Positions 17,443 through 25,079 of a stretch of 64,000 bases of DNA are shown here, piece after piece (within the stretch, counting starts at the first letter, position 1; every line of letters starts with the position of its first letter). Made by a program: the position numbers and the translations under genes. The notes under the pieces are model-generated. The model was given only the letters and a program-made list of their open reading frames with translations, ran no database searches and was not told the DNA's origin. Source of the stretch: Pseudomonas sp. G34 (lineage in GTDB: Bacteria > Pseudomonadota > Gammaproteobacteria > Pseudomonadales > Pseudomonadaceae); the NCBI RefSeq assembly GCF_031119625.1, contig NZ_JAVHZV010000007.1:293275-357274 (forward strand), given 5' to 3'.

Positions 17443-18546
17443 TTACGCCAGGGTGGCGAGGTCGGCGGCGTCGAAGCCTGGCAGCGGTTCGCCGTTGCGG
17501 GCTTTGTTGGCCCACTCGGCGTCGGAGATCAGCACGCGGCCCACGGCGATCAGGTCGAACTCTTCACGTTCCATGCGCCGGTGCAGGTTATCCAGCACCG
17601 CCGCGCCAGAACCCTTGCCGCCGAAGGCGCCGAAGAAGTCGCCGTCCAGGCCCACCGAGCCGACGCTGATGGTCGCCGCGCCGGTCAGTTTCTTCGCCCA
17701 GCCGGCGAAGTTGAGGCCCTCGGCACCGTCGATTTCCGGGAATTCCGCTTCCCAGAAACGCCGCTGCGAGCAATGCAGGACGTCCACGCCGGCCTCCACC
17801 AGCGGCGCCAGCCATTCGCTCATCTGTTCCGGTGAGGTGGCCAGGCGCGCGGTGTAGTCCTGCTGCTTCCACTGGCTGACCCGCAGGATCAGCGGGAAGT
17901 CCGCACCGACCGCCGCCCGTACGGCACGTACCGCTTCGGCGGCGAAGCGCGAACGCTCGGCAATCGTGGCGCCGCCAAAGGCGTCGGTACGCATGTTGGT
18001 GCCGGGCCAGAAGAACTGGTCGATCAGGTAGCCGTGGGCGCCATGCAGCTCCACGGTATCGAAGCCCAGGCGCTTGGCATCGGCAGCGGCCTTGGCAAAG
18101 GCGGCCACGGTGTCGGCGATATCCTCCAGGGTCATGGTGACGCCGCGGGGATCATCCGGGCCAACCAGCCCCGATGGGCTTTCCACCGGCGCTTCAGGCT
18201 GCCAGCCGCCCTGGCCGCGAGTCGAACCGGTATGCCAGATCTGCGGGCCGATGCGCCCGCCAGCGGCGTGCACGGCTTTTGCCACGTCAGCCCAGCCGGC
18301 CAGTGCTGCCTCGCCATGGAAGAACGGAATGCCCGGCATGTTGCGCGAGGCCGGGCGGTCGATCACCGTGCCCTCGGTGAGAATCAGGCCGACACCGCCA
18401 GCAGCGCGGCGGCGGTAGTAATCGGCATGTTGCGGGCCGGGAATGCCTTGCGGGGCCATGGCGCGGGTCATCGGCGCCATGACGATGCGGTTGGCCAGTT
18501 CCAGGCCCTTGAGCGTGAAGGGGCTGAACAGAACGTCGTCGGACAT
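17443..18546 (-). CDS. Old Yellow Enzyme family NADH:flavin oxidoreductase
   Basis: A second Old Yellow Enzyme homologue, 367 residues, distinct from xenB: it has LANRIVMAPMTRAMAP at the N-terminus and a two-His pocket (HGAHGYLIDQFFWPGTN) in place of the His/Asn pair. That is the 2-enoate-type or class II OYE signature. The ATG at 18546 has GGAGTTTTTC before it, so the longer frame is rejected. It lies 111 bases after two SDR genes on the same strand and divergent from a TetR gene, suggesting one reductive operon. Confidence 0.88.
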   Translation of the reverse strand: MSDDVLFSPFTLKGLELANRIVMAPMTRAMAPQGIPGPQHADYYRRRAAGGVGLILTEGTVIDRPASRNMPGIPFFHGEAALAGWADVAKAVHAAGGRIGPQIWHTGSTRGQGGWQPEAPVESPSGLVGPDDPRGVTMTLEDIADTVAAFAKAAADAKRLGFDTVELHGAHGYLIDQFFWPGTNMRTDAFGGATIAERSRFAAEAVRAVRAAVGADFPLILRVSQWKQQDYTARLATSPEQMSEWLAPLVEAGVDVLHCSQRRFWEAEFPEIDGAEGLNFAGWAKKLTGAATISVGSVGLDGDFFGAFGGKGSGAAVLDNLHRRMEREEFDLIAVGRVLISDAEWANKARNGEPLPGFDAADLATLA

Positions 18547-18657
18547 GAAAAACTCCATCAGGGGGTCACTGGCCGCTGACAATTCAGCGGCTCTGCACGT
18601 TGGGTGAGGGTGGGGTAGGGCGGCATCTGGCTATCGAACGGGCAGTCAGTATCTCGA

Positions 18658-19446
18658 TCAGGCGGCCATTATTCGGGCCAGAACGGCCTGATGAAGCCAG
18701 CGCGGGGTTGCCCACATGAACACGACATTCAGCTTGTTGGCAACACCAGGCACGATGCTGATACGCCCCTCATTCATGGCGCGAATACCTGCGCGCACCA
18801 CGGGCGGGGTTTTCATCATCAACGCCTTCAGCGTGGGCGTGATGCGTTGCTGTGCGGCACTGGCGAAGCCGGTGTCGGTCAGGCCCGGGCAGAGCGCCGT
18901 GACGGTCACGCCGTCGCGTTTGAATTCCCGGTGCAGTGCCTCGCTGAAACGCAGCACGTAGGCCTTGGCCGCCGAGTACACCGCAAAACCCTCGACGCCC
19001 TGGTAGGCGAGAATGCTGGCGACCTGGAGGATCTCGCCGCGCTTGCGGCGGCGCATGTCCTGGCCGAAGAGGTGGGTCATGGCGGTGAGGCTGGCAATGT
19101 CCAGCTGGATCATCGACAGGGCCGCGTCAGGTTGGCTGCCCAGAAACGGCCCCTGCAAACCATGCCCGGCGTTGTTGATCAGCACATCGACCGCGATGCC
19201 TCGCTCCTCGCTCAAACGGCGATGCAGGCGGCCCACGGCGGCGATGTCGGCGAGGTCCACCTGCTCGACCAGCACCTCGATGCGCTGCTGTTGGCGCAGG
19301 GCATCGGCCAGCGTTTCGAGCCGTTCCAAGCGCCGGGCAACCAGGATCAGGTTATGGCCAAGCGCCGCGTATTGCCTGGCGAATTCCTCGCCGAGGCCGC
19401 TCGACGCACCCGTGATAAGCACCCAGGTACCTTGCTTCGTCGGCAT
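18658..19446 (-). CDS. short-chain dehydrogenase/reductase (SDR1)
   Basis: A 262-residue SDR with the cofactor loop TGASSGLGEE (about 11-20), NNAGHG, and the active-site YSAAKAYV (YxxxK). Classical SDRs of this type reduce ketones or oxidise alcohols with NADP(H). Its C-terminal tail is extended compared with minimal SDRs (about 250). It starts four bases after the stop of the upstream SDR gene, so the two are co-translated. Substrate unknown. Confidence 0.87.
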   Translation of the reverse strand: MPTKQGTWVLITGASSGLGEEFARQYAALGHNLILVARRLERLETLADALRQQQRIEVLVEQVDLADIAAVGRLHRRLSEERGIAVDVLINNAGHGLQGPFLGSQPDAALSMIQLDIASLTAMTHLFGQDMRRRKRGEILQVASILAYQGVEGFAVYSAAKAYVLRFSEALHREFKRDGVTVTALCPGLTDTGFASAAQQRITPTLKALMMKTPPVVRAGIRAMNEGRISIVPGVANKLNVVFMWATPRWLHQAVLARIMAA

Positions 19447-19450
19447 GCTG

Positions 19451-20251
19451 TCAGCCTCGCTGCGCGCCGGCCGAGCGATAGCGCTCGGCCGCGTGGGCTT
19501 GCTTGATGCCGCCGAGCAGCGCCTGGCGGGCGCCGTCGAGTTGGCCCCAGGCAGCGTCGTCATGCAGGGGCGGGATGGTCACCGGCTCACGTTTGTCGAA
19601 GCCCACCAGTGCCGCGTCCACCAACTCGTTGACGTCCATCATTTCCGCAATGGCATGGGTGTCGATGCCGGCACGCTGCCAAATCTCGGTGCGGGTCGCT
19701 GCCGGTAATACCGCCTGCACGTAAACGCCCTTGGGGTTCAGCTCCAGGCTCAGTCCCTGGGACAGGAACAGCACGAAGGCCTTGCTGGCGCCATAGACGG
19801 ACATGCCCAGCTCCGGCGCCAGGCCGACCACCGAGCCGATATTGACGATGCTGCCGGCACCGGCCTGCGCCAGGCGCGGCGCAATAGCGCTGGCCAGGCG
19901 TGCCAGGGCGGTGCTGTTGAGGGTGACCAGCCGCTCGATGGCATCGCCGGTCTGCTCCACGAAGCTGCCCGATTGCGCGATGCCGGCGTTGTTGATCAGC
20001 ACGCCGATGCGCGCATCCTCACGCAGCCGTGCTTCGACGAGCCGCGTGTCATCCGCCTGGGTCAGGTCGGCGCGCAGGCTATCCACGGCAACGCCGTGTT
20101 CGGCGCGCAGCCGGCTGGCCAGTGCTTGCAGGCGCGCCTGGTCACGGGCGACCAGCACCAGGTCATGGCCGCGCTGGGCGAAGCGTTCTGCGTAAACGGC
20201 GCCGATTCCGGACGAGGCGCCGGTGATGAGTACGGTGGAGAGTTGGCTCAT
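19451..20251 (-). CDS. short-chain dehydrogenase/reductase (SDR2)
   Basis: A 266-residue SDR with TGASSGIGAVYAERFA (about 10-25), NNAGIAQSG, SIVNIGSVVG and YGASKAFV (YxxxK). The ATG at 20251 (MSQLST) is chosen; the open frame extends upstream without a ribosome site. It is first in the SDR2-SDR1-OYE series and divergent from the TetR gene, which is its probable repressor. Confidence 0.88.
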   Translation of the reverse strand: MSQLSTVLITGASSGIGAVYAERFAQRGHDLVLVARDQARLQALASRLRAEHGVAVDSLRADLTQADDTRLVEARLREDARIGVLINNAGIAQSGSFVEQTGDAIERLVTLNSTALARLASAIAPRLAQAGAGSIVNIGSVVGLAPELGMSVYGASKAFVLFLSQGLSLELNPKGVYVQAVLPAATRTEIWQRAGIDTHAIAEMMDVNELVDAALVGFDKREPVTIPPLHDDAAWGQLDGARQALLGGIKQAHAAERYRSAGAQRG

Positions 20252-20364
20252 GGTGATCTGCTCGATGGCGGGAGTGGGGCGTCGATGCCGGTTGAGGCTC
20301 ATGTGAGCGGCAGGGCGTCGGCGTGCTATTAAGATGATGTTCGTAATCTTATCTGTCAACATTT

Positions 20365-20378
20365 TTGATTATGATCAA
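20365..20378. promoter_or_regulatory. candidate TetR operator
   Basis: TTGAT-TATG-ATCAA, a perfect 5-bp inverted repeat, lies in the AT-rich divergent region between SDR2 and the TetR gene, 56 bases before the TetR start. The flanking GTCAACAT and ATCAACAT add a direct-repeat flavour. Short, so provisional. Confidence 0.4.
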
Positions 20379-20433
20379 CATCTATGTATAGTGGCGGTCA
20401 GCTAATCGACACGACTTCAGGAGGCATAGCACT

Positions 20434-20997
20434 ATGCGAGTGAGCAAAGCCCAGGCTCAGGCGAACCGGGCGTTGATCGTGGAAACGGCTTCGCAGCTGT
20501 TTCGCGAGCGCGGCTATGACGGTGTGGGCGTCGCCGACCTGATGGCGGCCGCCGGCTTCACCCACGGCGGCTTCTACAAGCACTTTGGCTGCAAGGCCGA
20601 TTTGATCGCGGAGGCGGCGGCCAGCGGCATCGCGAAAACCCTCGAGCGTACCCAGGCGGTGGATGCGGCGCAGTTCTTCGATTTTTACCTGTCGCGCCAG
20701 CACCGCGATTCTCGCGATGCCGGTTGTACGCTCGCCGCTCTTGGCGGCGATGCGGCGCGCCAGCCGGACAACCTCAAGGCGATCTTCGCCGACGGCATCG
20801 ACAGCCTGCTGGCCACCCTGGCGGGTGAAGCGAACGGTGCCGATAGCGACGCGAGCCAGGAGCAGCGCGCCCGGCTGATGGGCCAGTTGGCCCAGGCGGT
20901 GGGCGCTGTCTTGCTGTCACGGGCGTGCCCCGATGATTCGCCGCTGGCCGACGAAGTTCTCGACGTGTGCCGGGCGCAGATTCTTGCGGCGAAGTGA
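20434..20997 (+). CDS. TetR/AcrR-family repressor
   Basis: A 187-residue regulator with the TetR helix-turn-helix in the first 55 residues (IVETASQLFRERGYDGVGVADLM ... GGFYKHFGCK). The rest is helical, with two Cys (about 89 and 168) that may matter if electrophiles are the signal; that is inference. It is divergent from the SDR-SDR-OYE genes, and a MaoC gene follows 49 bases later on its own strand. Confidence 0.9.
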   Translation: MRVSKAQAQANRALIVETASQLFRERGYDGVGVADLMAAAGFTHGGFYKHFGCKADLIAEAAASGIAKTLERTQAVDAAQFFDFYLSRQHRDSRDAGCTLAALGGDAARQPDNLKAIFADGIDSLLATLAGEANGADSDASQEQRARLMGQLAQAVGAVLLSRACPDDSPLADEVLDVCRAQILAAK

Positions 20998-21046
20998 ACC
21001 CATCACCTGACTGGCGCGGCGGCGCCGTGCAGAAACGGAGGCTGAA

Positions 21047-21496
21047 ATGACTCTTTATTACCTCGACGACCTGGCACCTGGGCAGCACTTCAAGGGCCAT
21101 ACCCGAGCACGCGTCGAAGAAAGCGCGATCAAGGATTTCGCCCGCGAATTCGATCCGCAGCCTTTTCACCTGGATAACGCCGCAGCCGGTGATTCGATTT
21201 TCGGCGCCCTGGCGGCCAGTGGCTGGCACACCGCGGCGCTGACCATGCGCCTGCTGGTGGACAGTGGCCTCGAGTTGGCTGGTGGTCTGGTCGGCGCCGG
21301 TTTCGACGAGTTGCGTTGGCCGCTGCCGGTCAGGCCGGGTGATGAGTTGCGCGTCGAGATCGAGGTGCTGGAGGTCAGGCCATCGAAATCCAGGCCCACC
21401 CAGGGGCTGGTCAAACTGCGTACCACCACCCTGAATCAGCATGACCAGGCCGTGCAGATTTCCGTGGGTACCCTGGTAGTGCAGCGGCGCAGCTAA
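21047..21496 (+). CDS. MaoC-like hotdog dehydratase
   Basis: A 149-residue single-hotdog protein with the hydratase-2 signature FDPQPFHLD (Asp36, His41) and a following SGWHTAALTMRL helix. MaoC proteins hydrate or dehydrate acyl-CoA-type substrates. It lies 49 bases after the TetR gene on the same strand and has a good ribosome site (CGGAGG), so co-transcription with the regulator is likely. Confidence 0.85.
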   Translation: MTLYYLDDLAPGQHFKGHTRARVEESAIKDFAREFDPQPFHLDNAAAGDSIFGALAASGWHTAALTMRLLVDSGLELAGGLVGAGFDELRWPLPVRPGDELRVEIEVLEVRPSKSRPTQGLVKLRTTTLNQHDQAVQISVGTLVVQRRS

Positions 21497-21681
21497 ACCG
21501 CCAGCGGCCTGCACCGGATAGCCTGCTTGCGGCGTGTTTTGCGCCGGGCATCGCCAGCACCCTCTACGGACGGTGCGTCCATGACGCACGCCGAGCGAGC
21601 CAATTCTCTGCGTAAACAGTATGCTGGCGTATAGCTATGTCGTGCCGCCAGGCATGACGTTTTGCATCGTCGGGAGAGGGC

Positions 21682-22674
21682 ATGGGCACGGATCCGCTGA
21701 GCAAACTGCAACTCAAGGAATTGGTGCGACGGGTGATCGTCGCCCAGGGCAATGCGTTCATCAAGGAGCTGCTGCGCGGCACCACCGCCAGGATCGGTGC
21801 GAGCAAGGAAGACTTCGCCGCCAACCTCGACGCGGCCATCGACGCCGGCGAGCTGACCCAGGAAAAGCTCGAAGCCTGGCTGGCCGAGGTCGAAGGCTGG
21901 GGCGACCAGCATCTTTACCTGATCGAGCCGCCGCAGATCGAGCCGGCCGCGCTCGCCGCCGGCATCGCCGGGAGCGTTCATGCCGGCGTGCTGAACGCCA
22001 GCGCCAGCCTGGACTTTCCACAAGCACTCGAGCTCAAGCACATTGCGCTGGCCGACGCAGGCCTGTCACTGCTCTGGCATCAGGGCAAGGCCGGCTGGAA
22101 TCGTTTCAAGGCCAAGGACTTCAGCCTCGATGAAGGGCTCGAGCATTACCGTTTCGACGCCTACCGGCAGCGCCTGGATCGCAGCGTGGTGCGCTTCGAA
22201 TGGCGCTACGCCGATCCGTACTGCCTGGTGCTGATTCATCGCAACCCGGAGATCGACCACAAGGCGGTCTTTGCGGATGTGCGCCTGAGCCTGGCGGCGA
22301 TTGGCTGCCCGGACGCCGCCCTGCAACCGATCCCCCTCAACCAGGCGGTAAAGGTCGCCGCGAGCAAGGGCAAGGGTGTGCATTCGACCCGTTTCGAGCT
22401 CGACGGTGGCTACGTGGAAATGGCCTCGACCCTGGCCGACGGTGGCATCGACGCCGTCGAGCCGGTGCGTGTGGTGCTGCAGGCGGTGGACACCGGCCAG
22501 TTCGACCGGGCCCAGGGCATGCTGCATTTCGCCGCCGAAGAACACGGCACCAGCCGGCGCATCGCCGTGCAGGTCTATGGGCGTGAAGGGCGGCTGCGCA
22601 TCTGGGCGCAATGCAAGCGTGAAGACGTGCTGCGTATCGTCGAGCTGCTCTGGGAGTACAACGGCGCGCCATGA
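21682..22674 (+). CDS. uncharacterised protein, first gene of a coupled two-gene cassette
   Basis: 330 residues, soluble, family not recognised. Residues 1-75 look helical (LKELVRRVIVAQGNAFIKELL, then a GWGDQHLYLIEPP turn). The remainder is mixed alpha/beta with aromatic-rich strands such as FEWRYADPYCLVLIHRNPEID (about 173-193). No enzyme motif, Walker box or membrane segment is seen. GGGAGAGGGC precedes the ATG. Its stop overlaps the start of the next gene by four bases (ATGA), so the two proteins should be made together in fixed ratio and probably interact. Confidence 0.75.
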   Translation: MGTDPLSKLQLKELVRRVIVAQGNAFIKELLRGTTARIGASKEDFAANLDAAIDAGELTQEKLEAWLAEVEGWGDQHLYLIEPPQIEPAALAAGIAGSVHAGVLNASASLDFPQALELKHIALADAGLSLLWHQGKAGWNRFKAKDFSLDEGLEHYRFDAYRQRLDRSVVRFEWRYADPYCLVLIHRNPEIDHKAVFADVRLSLAAIGCPDAALQPIPLNQAVKVAASKGKGVHSTRFELDGGYVEMASTLADGGIDAVEPVRVVLQAVDTGQFDRAQGMLHFAAEEHGTSRRIAVQVYGREGRLRIWAQCKREDVLRIVELLWEYNGAP

Positions 22675-23765
22675 ATGCTACCTGGTCAGATCGCTGGCAG
22701 GCCGAGATCGAGCGCCGCCTGGGCGAGGGCGTCGAGTTGGAGTTCACCCTGGGGCAATTCGCCCAGGCGGTCGAGGCGGCCGATGCCGATGGCGCGCTGC
22801 AAGCCTTTCTCGACGGCCTGGTCAGTGCCTCGATTGCCCTGCGCCGCGACGTCTATCGATGCCCCATGGGCCCGTGCGCCCGCGTGCTGCCGGCCGGCAT
22901 GGCCAATACGGTCTGCCCGTTCTGCCTGGCGGACTATCAGCAGGAGGGCGTGGCGCCCGAGGTCGAGCCCGGCTATCGGCTGCTGGGCGAAAGCAGCCGC
23001 GACATCCGCTGGGTGATCGTCATCCACGGCATGAACAGCCGCGCCAAATGGCAGGAAGCGTTCAGCTGGGAGATCGCCAACCGGCTCAGCTATTCGGCGC
23101 CGGTGCTGATCTACAAGTACGGTTGGGCGACCATCGACGTGTTCGCCCGCTGGCTGCACAAGCGCCTTGCCAGGCGCCTGGGCGAGCGCATGCGCATCGC
23201 CATCGAGCAGGCGCAGAAGAGCCGGCTGCCCACCCGCCCCGACATCATCGCCCACAGTTTCGGCACGCTGCTGCTGTCGCGGGTGCTGGAGAGCCCGGAG
23301 TTCGCTGACCTGAGGTTCGGGCGCATCATCACCGCGGCGAGTATCGTGCGCCCGGATTTCGACTGGGATCGGCTGATCGAGCAGGGGCGCGTCGAGGCCG
23401 TGCTCAACCATGTGGGCGGTCGGGATCGCGCCGTGCCCTGGGCGCAGTACGCCATTCCCGGCGCCGGGCCGGGCGGAACGGTCGGCTACCTGGCCGCCTC
23501 GGCGCTCAACGTGCGCGCCGACCACTATGGTCACTCGGGTTTCTTCATCCCCGAGAATCTGGGCGTGGCCATTTCGCGGCACGGTGTGTGGCAGGCCTTC
23601 CTGACCCGGCCCCTGGCGCATTTTCGTCCGCTGGGGGCTTTCGTCCCTGGGCCGCATTGGCGGCCCGCGCCGTTGCTGTTGCGCTTGTGCACGCGGGCGC
23701 TGGCCTATGGCGTGTTCTGGGTGCTGGCACCGTTCTCGTGGTTGCGGCGCCGGTTCGACCCATAG
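22671..23765 (+). CDS. zinc-ribbon alpha/beta hydrolase with hydrophobic C-terminus
   Basis: 364 residues in four parts. Residues 5-60 form a helical region. A four-Cys cluster (Cys64, 69, 82, 85; CPMGPC...CPFC) probably binds zinc. An alpha/beta-hydrolase domain spans about 110-320: oxyanion strand VIVIHGMNSR, nucleophile Ser196 in AHSFG, probable acid Asp252 (GGRDRAVPW) and catalytic His285 or His288 (DHYGHSG). The end is a hydrophobic, basic tail (333-364) that could reach the membrane. This suggests a lipase- or esterase-like effector with an attached sensor module. Role not established; coupled to the preceding unknown gene. Confidence 0.78.
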   Translation: MNATWSDRWQAEIERRLGEGVELEFTLGQFAQAVEAADADGALQAFLDGLVSASIALRRDVYRCPMGPCARVLPAGMANTVCPFCLADYQQEGVAPEVEPGYRLLGESSRDIRWVIVIHGMNSRAKWQEAFSWEIANRLSYSAPVLIYKYGWATIDVFARWLHKRLARRLGERMRIAIEQAQKSRLPTRPDIIAHSFGTLLLSRVLESPEFADLRFGRIITAASIVRPDFDWDRLIEQGRVEAVLNHVGGRDRAVPWAQYAIPGAGPGGTVGYLAASALNVRADHYGHSGFFIPENLGVAISRHGVWQAFLTRPLAHFRPLGAFVPGPHWRPAPLLLRLCTRALAYGVFWVLAPFSWLRRRFDP

Positions 23766-23839
23766 CGGGCCGTCAGGGGTAAGACCTGACGTATCGCGGG
23801 ATTTGCAAGGCAGTGGGCGCCGTTGCGGCGCCCGCTTGC

Positions 23840-24304
23840 TCAGTTGCTCGGCCGCTGTTTGGTCGAGTCCAGCTCGGTCTTGCTGGCGGTGGTGATCTCG
23901 GTGATCTGCGCGGATTTGGCGATGGCGTAGTCGAAGGTGTCCTGCATCTTGGCGATCGCTTCGGTCGGCGTGCCTTTCAGGCCGCCACTGGCGGCCCAGT
24001 CGAAGTTCCAGACCCCGGACAGGTCATCGGCACCGGCCACGTCGTGGGTCTCGATGGCGGTGAATACATCGGGATGACGCTGCATGTACCTGGCCGCCTC
24101 GACCACAGCGTTCGGCACCTTGCCCGAGGTGTCGTTGGCCAGCTGGGCCACTTGTTCCTTGGTGATCGCCTGCTTGCCGTTCTGGCGCATGTAGTCGGCA
24201 ATCGTCTTGCTGGATTTGGCGATGTCCAACTTGGCATCGAACGCGGTAGTCGACGGGCTCGGCGTATTCGGGTTACCGCCGGTAGGTGATACGAACGTGG
24301 ACAT
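23840..24304 (-). CDS. HrpK-domain-like small protein
   Basis: 154 residues. The N-terminus is Ser/Thr/Pro/Asn-rich (1-22), as in proteins exported by type III secretion. The core (VVEAARYMQRHPDVFTAIETH and VWNFDWAASGGL) closely resembles, from memory, the C-terminal domain shared by P. syringae HrpK and Xanthomonas HrpF translocators. No type III secretion genes are in the window, so this may be a stand-alone domain with another job. The small gene at 24547-24765 lies upstream on the same strand. Confidence 0.6.
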   Translation of the reverse strand: MSTFVSPTGGNPNTPSPSTTAFDAKLDIAKSSKTIADYMRQNGKQAITKEQVAQLANDTSGKVPNAVVEAARYMQRHPDVFTAIETHDVAGADDLSGVWNFDWAASGGLKGTPTEAIAKMQDTFDYAIAKSAQITEITTASKTELDSTKQRPSN

Positions 24305-24468
24305 CGGCTCTGCTCCCTAAGTGATGATCGGCTTGTGGCAGGTCTAGGCGCCCGCGTCACTGACGGTATCAGCGCGGAGCTGGGCGAAGCACATTGCCTT
24401 CACAGCAATTCGCAACTATTGGAAGATTTCACAGCCTTTCACAGTGGCCGGGAGGGAGCGAAAAGGCA

Positions 24469-24501
24469 CCTCACCCAACCCCTTGGCAGGGTTGGGCGAG
24501 G
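24469..24501. repeat. hairpin, REP-like or terminator
   Basis: CCTCACCCAACCC and GGGTTGGGCGAGG form a 13-bp stem with one G-U-type mismatch and a 7-base loop. It resembles a widespread class of CCCTCACCC...GGGTGAGGG intergenic hairpins in proteobacteria. It lies between two minus-strand genes and has no T run. Confidence 0.6.
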
Positions 24502-24546
24502 GGCTACGCACTTGACGACAGTGGGGAGATGGCGCTTTGCGACGGC

Positions 24547-24765
24547 TTAGAGGCGCGGCGCGCTCTTTATCGTAGAGAGGGCGCGTTCGATGGCTTCATG
24601 GGGAGTCGAGGGCAGTGGCTGCTCGACACGGTTGTACTTGCTGTTGTCCAGAATCAGCATCTGGGCCTTCTTCGCCAGCTTGTCGACGTCGTAGCCCAGG
24701 TCGATGCAGGCGCCCAGCATGGCCATCAAGGCCTGCTCCAGCACCCTCTCACTCTGTGTAGCCAT
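24547..24765 (-). CDS. small helical hypothetical protein
   Basis: 72 residues, predicted helical, no membrane segment and no recognised family. A ribosome site (GAGGTG) stands 7 bases before the ATG at 24765, which supports a real gene. It lies on the same strand as the HrpK-domain-like gene, 242 bases upstream of it. Confidence 0.55.
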   Translation of the reverse strand: MATQSERVLEQALMAMLGACIDLGYDVDKLAKKAQMLILDNSKYNRVEQPLPSTPHEAIERALSTIKSAPRL

Positions 24766-25079
24766 TTGCGCACCTCGGTAGTGGCCAGTCGCGGCCTGTA
24801 TGAGCGCAGATCATTCCACGCCTTACTGATGAGATATGACTGTAGGCGAGGTGGAAGGATTCAGCAGAAGTTGGTTGCGCCGCCCTGCCTGCCGATGAAT
24901 GACCGGTCGCGGCGCAGCAACGAGGCCGAACCGCCGGTTTGTCGAGAAAACAGAGAGCGCTCGCACAGTGCCCCGTGGTGCAGGGTGCTAAGATTGCCGC
25001 CGCCTTTCGCTGCACCGCGCGCCTTGCGCCAGGCCAGGAAGGCCGAACACTCCCATCATGGATATGCATTGAGCAGACG
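24766..25079. other. 314-base intergenic region, no gene seen
   Basis: The stretch before the YdgA-like gene has no frame with a convincing start. It should hold divergent promoters for the 72-residue gene and the YdgA-like gene; no clear operator symmetry stands out. Confidence 0.35.
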
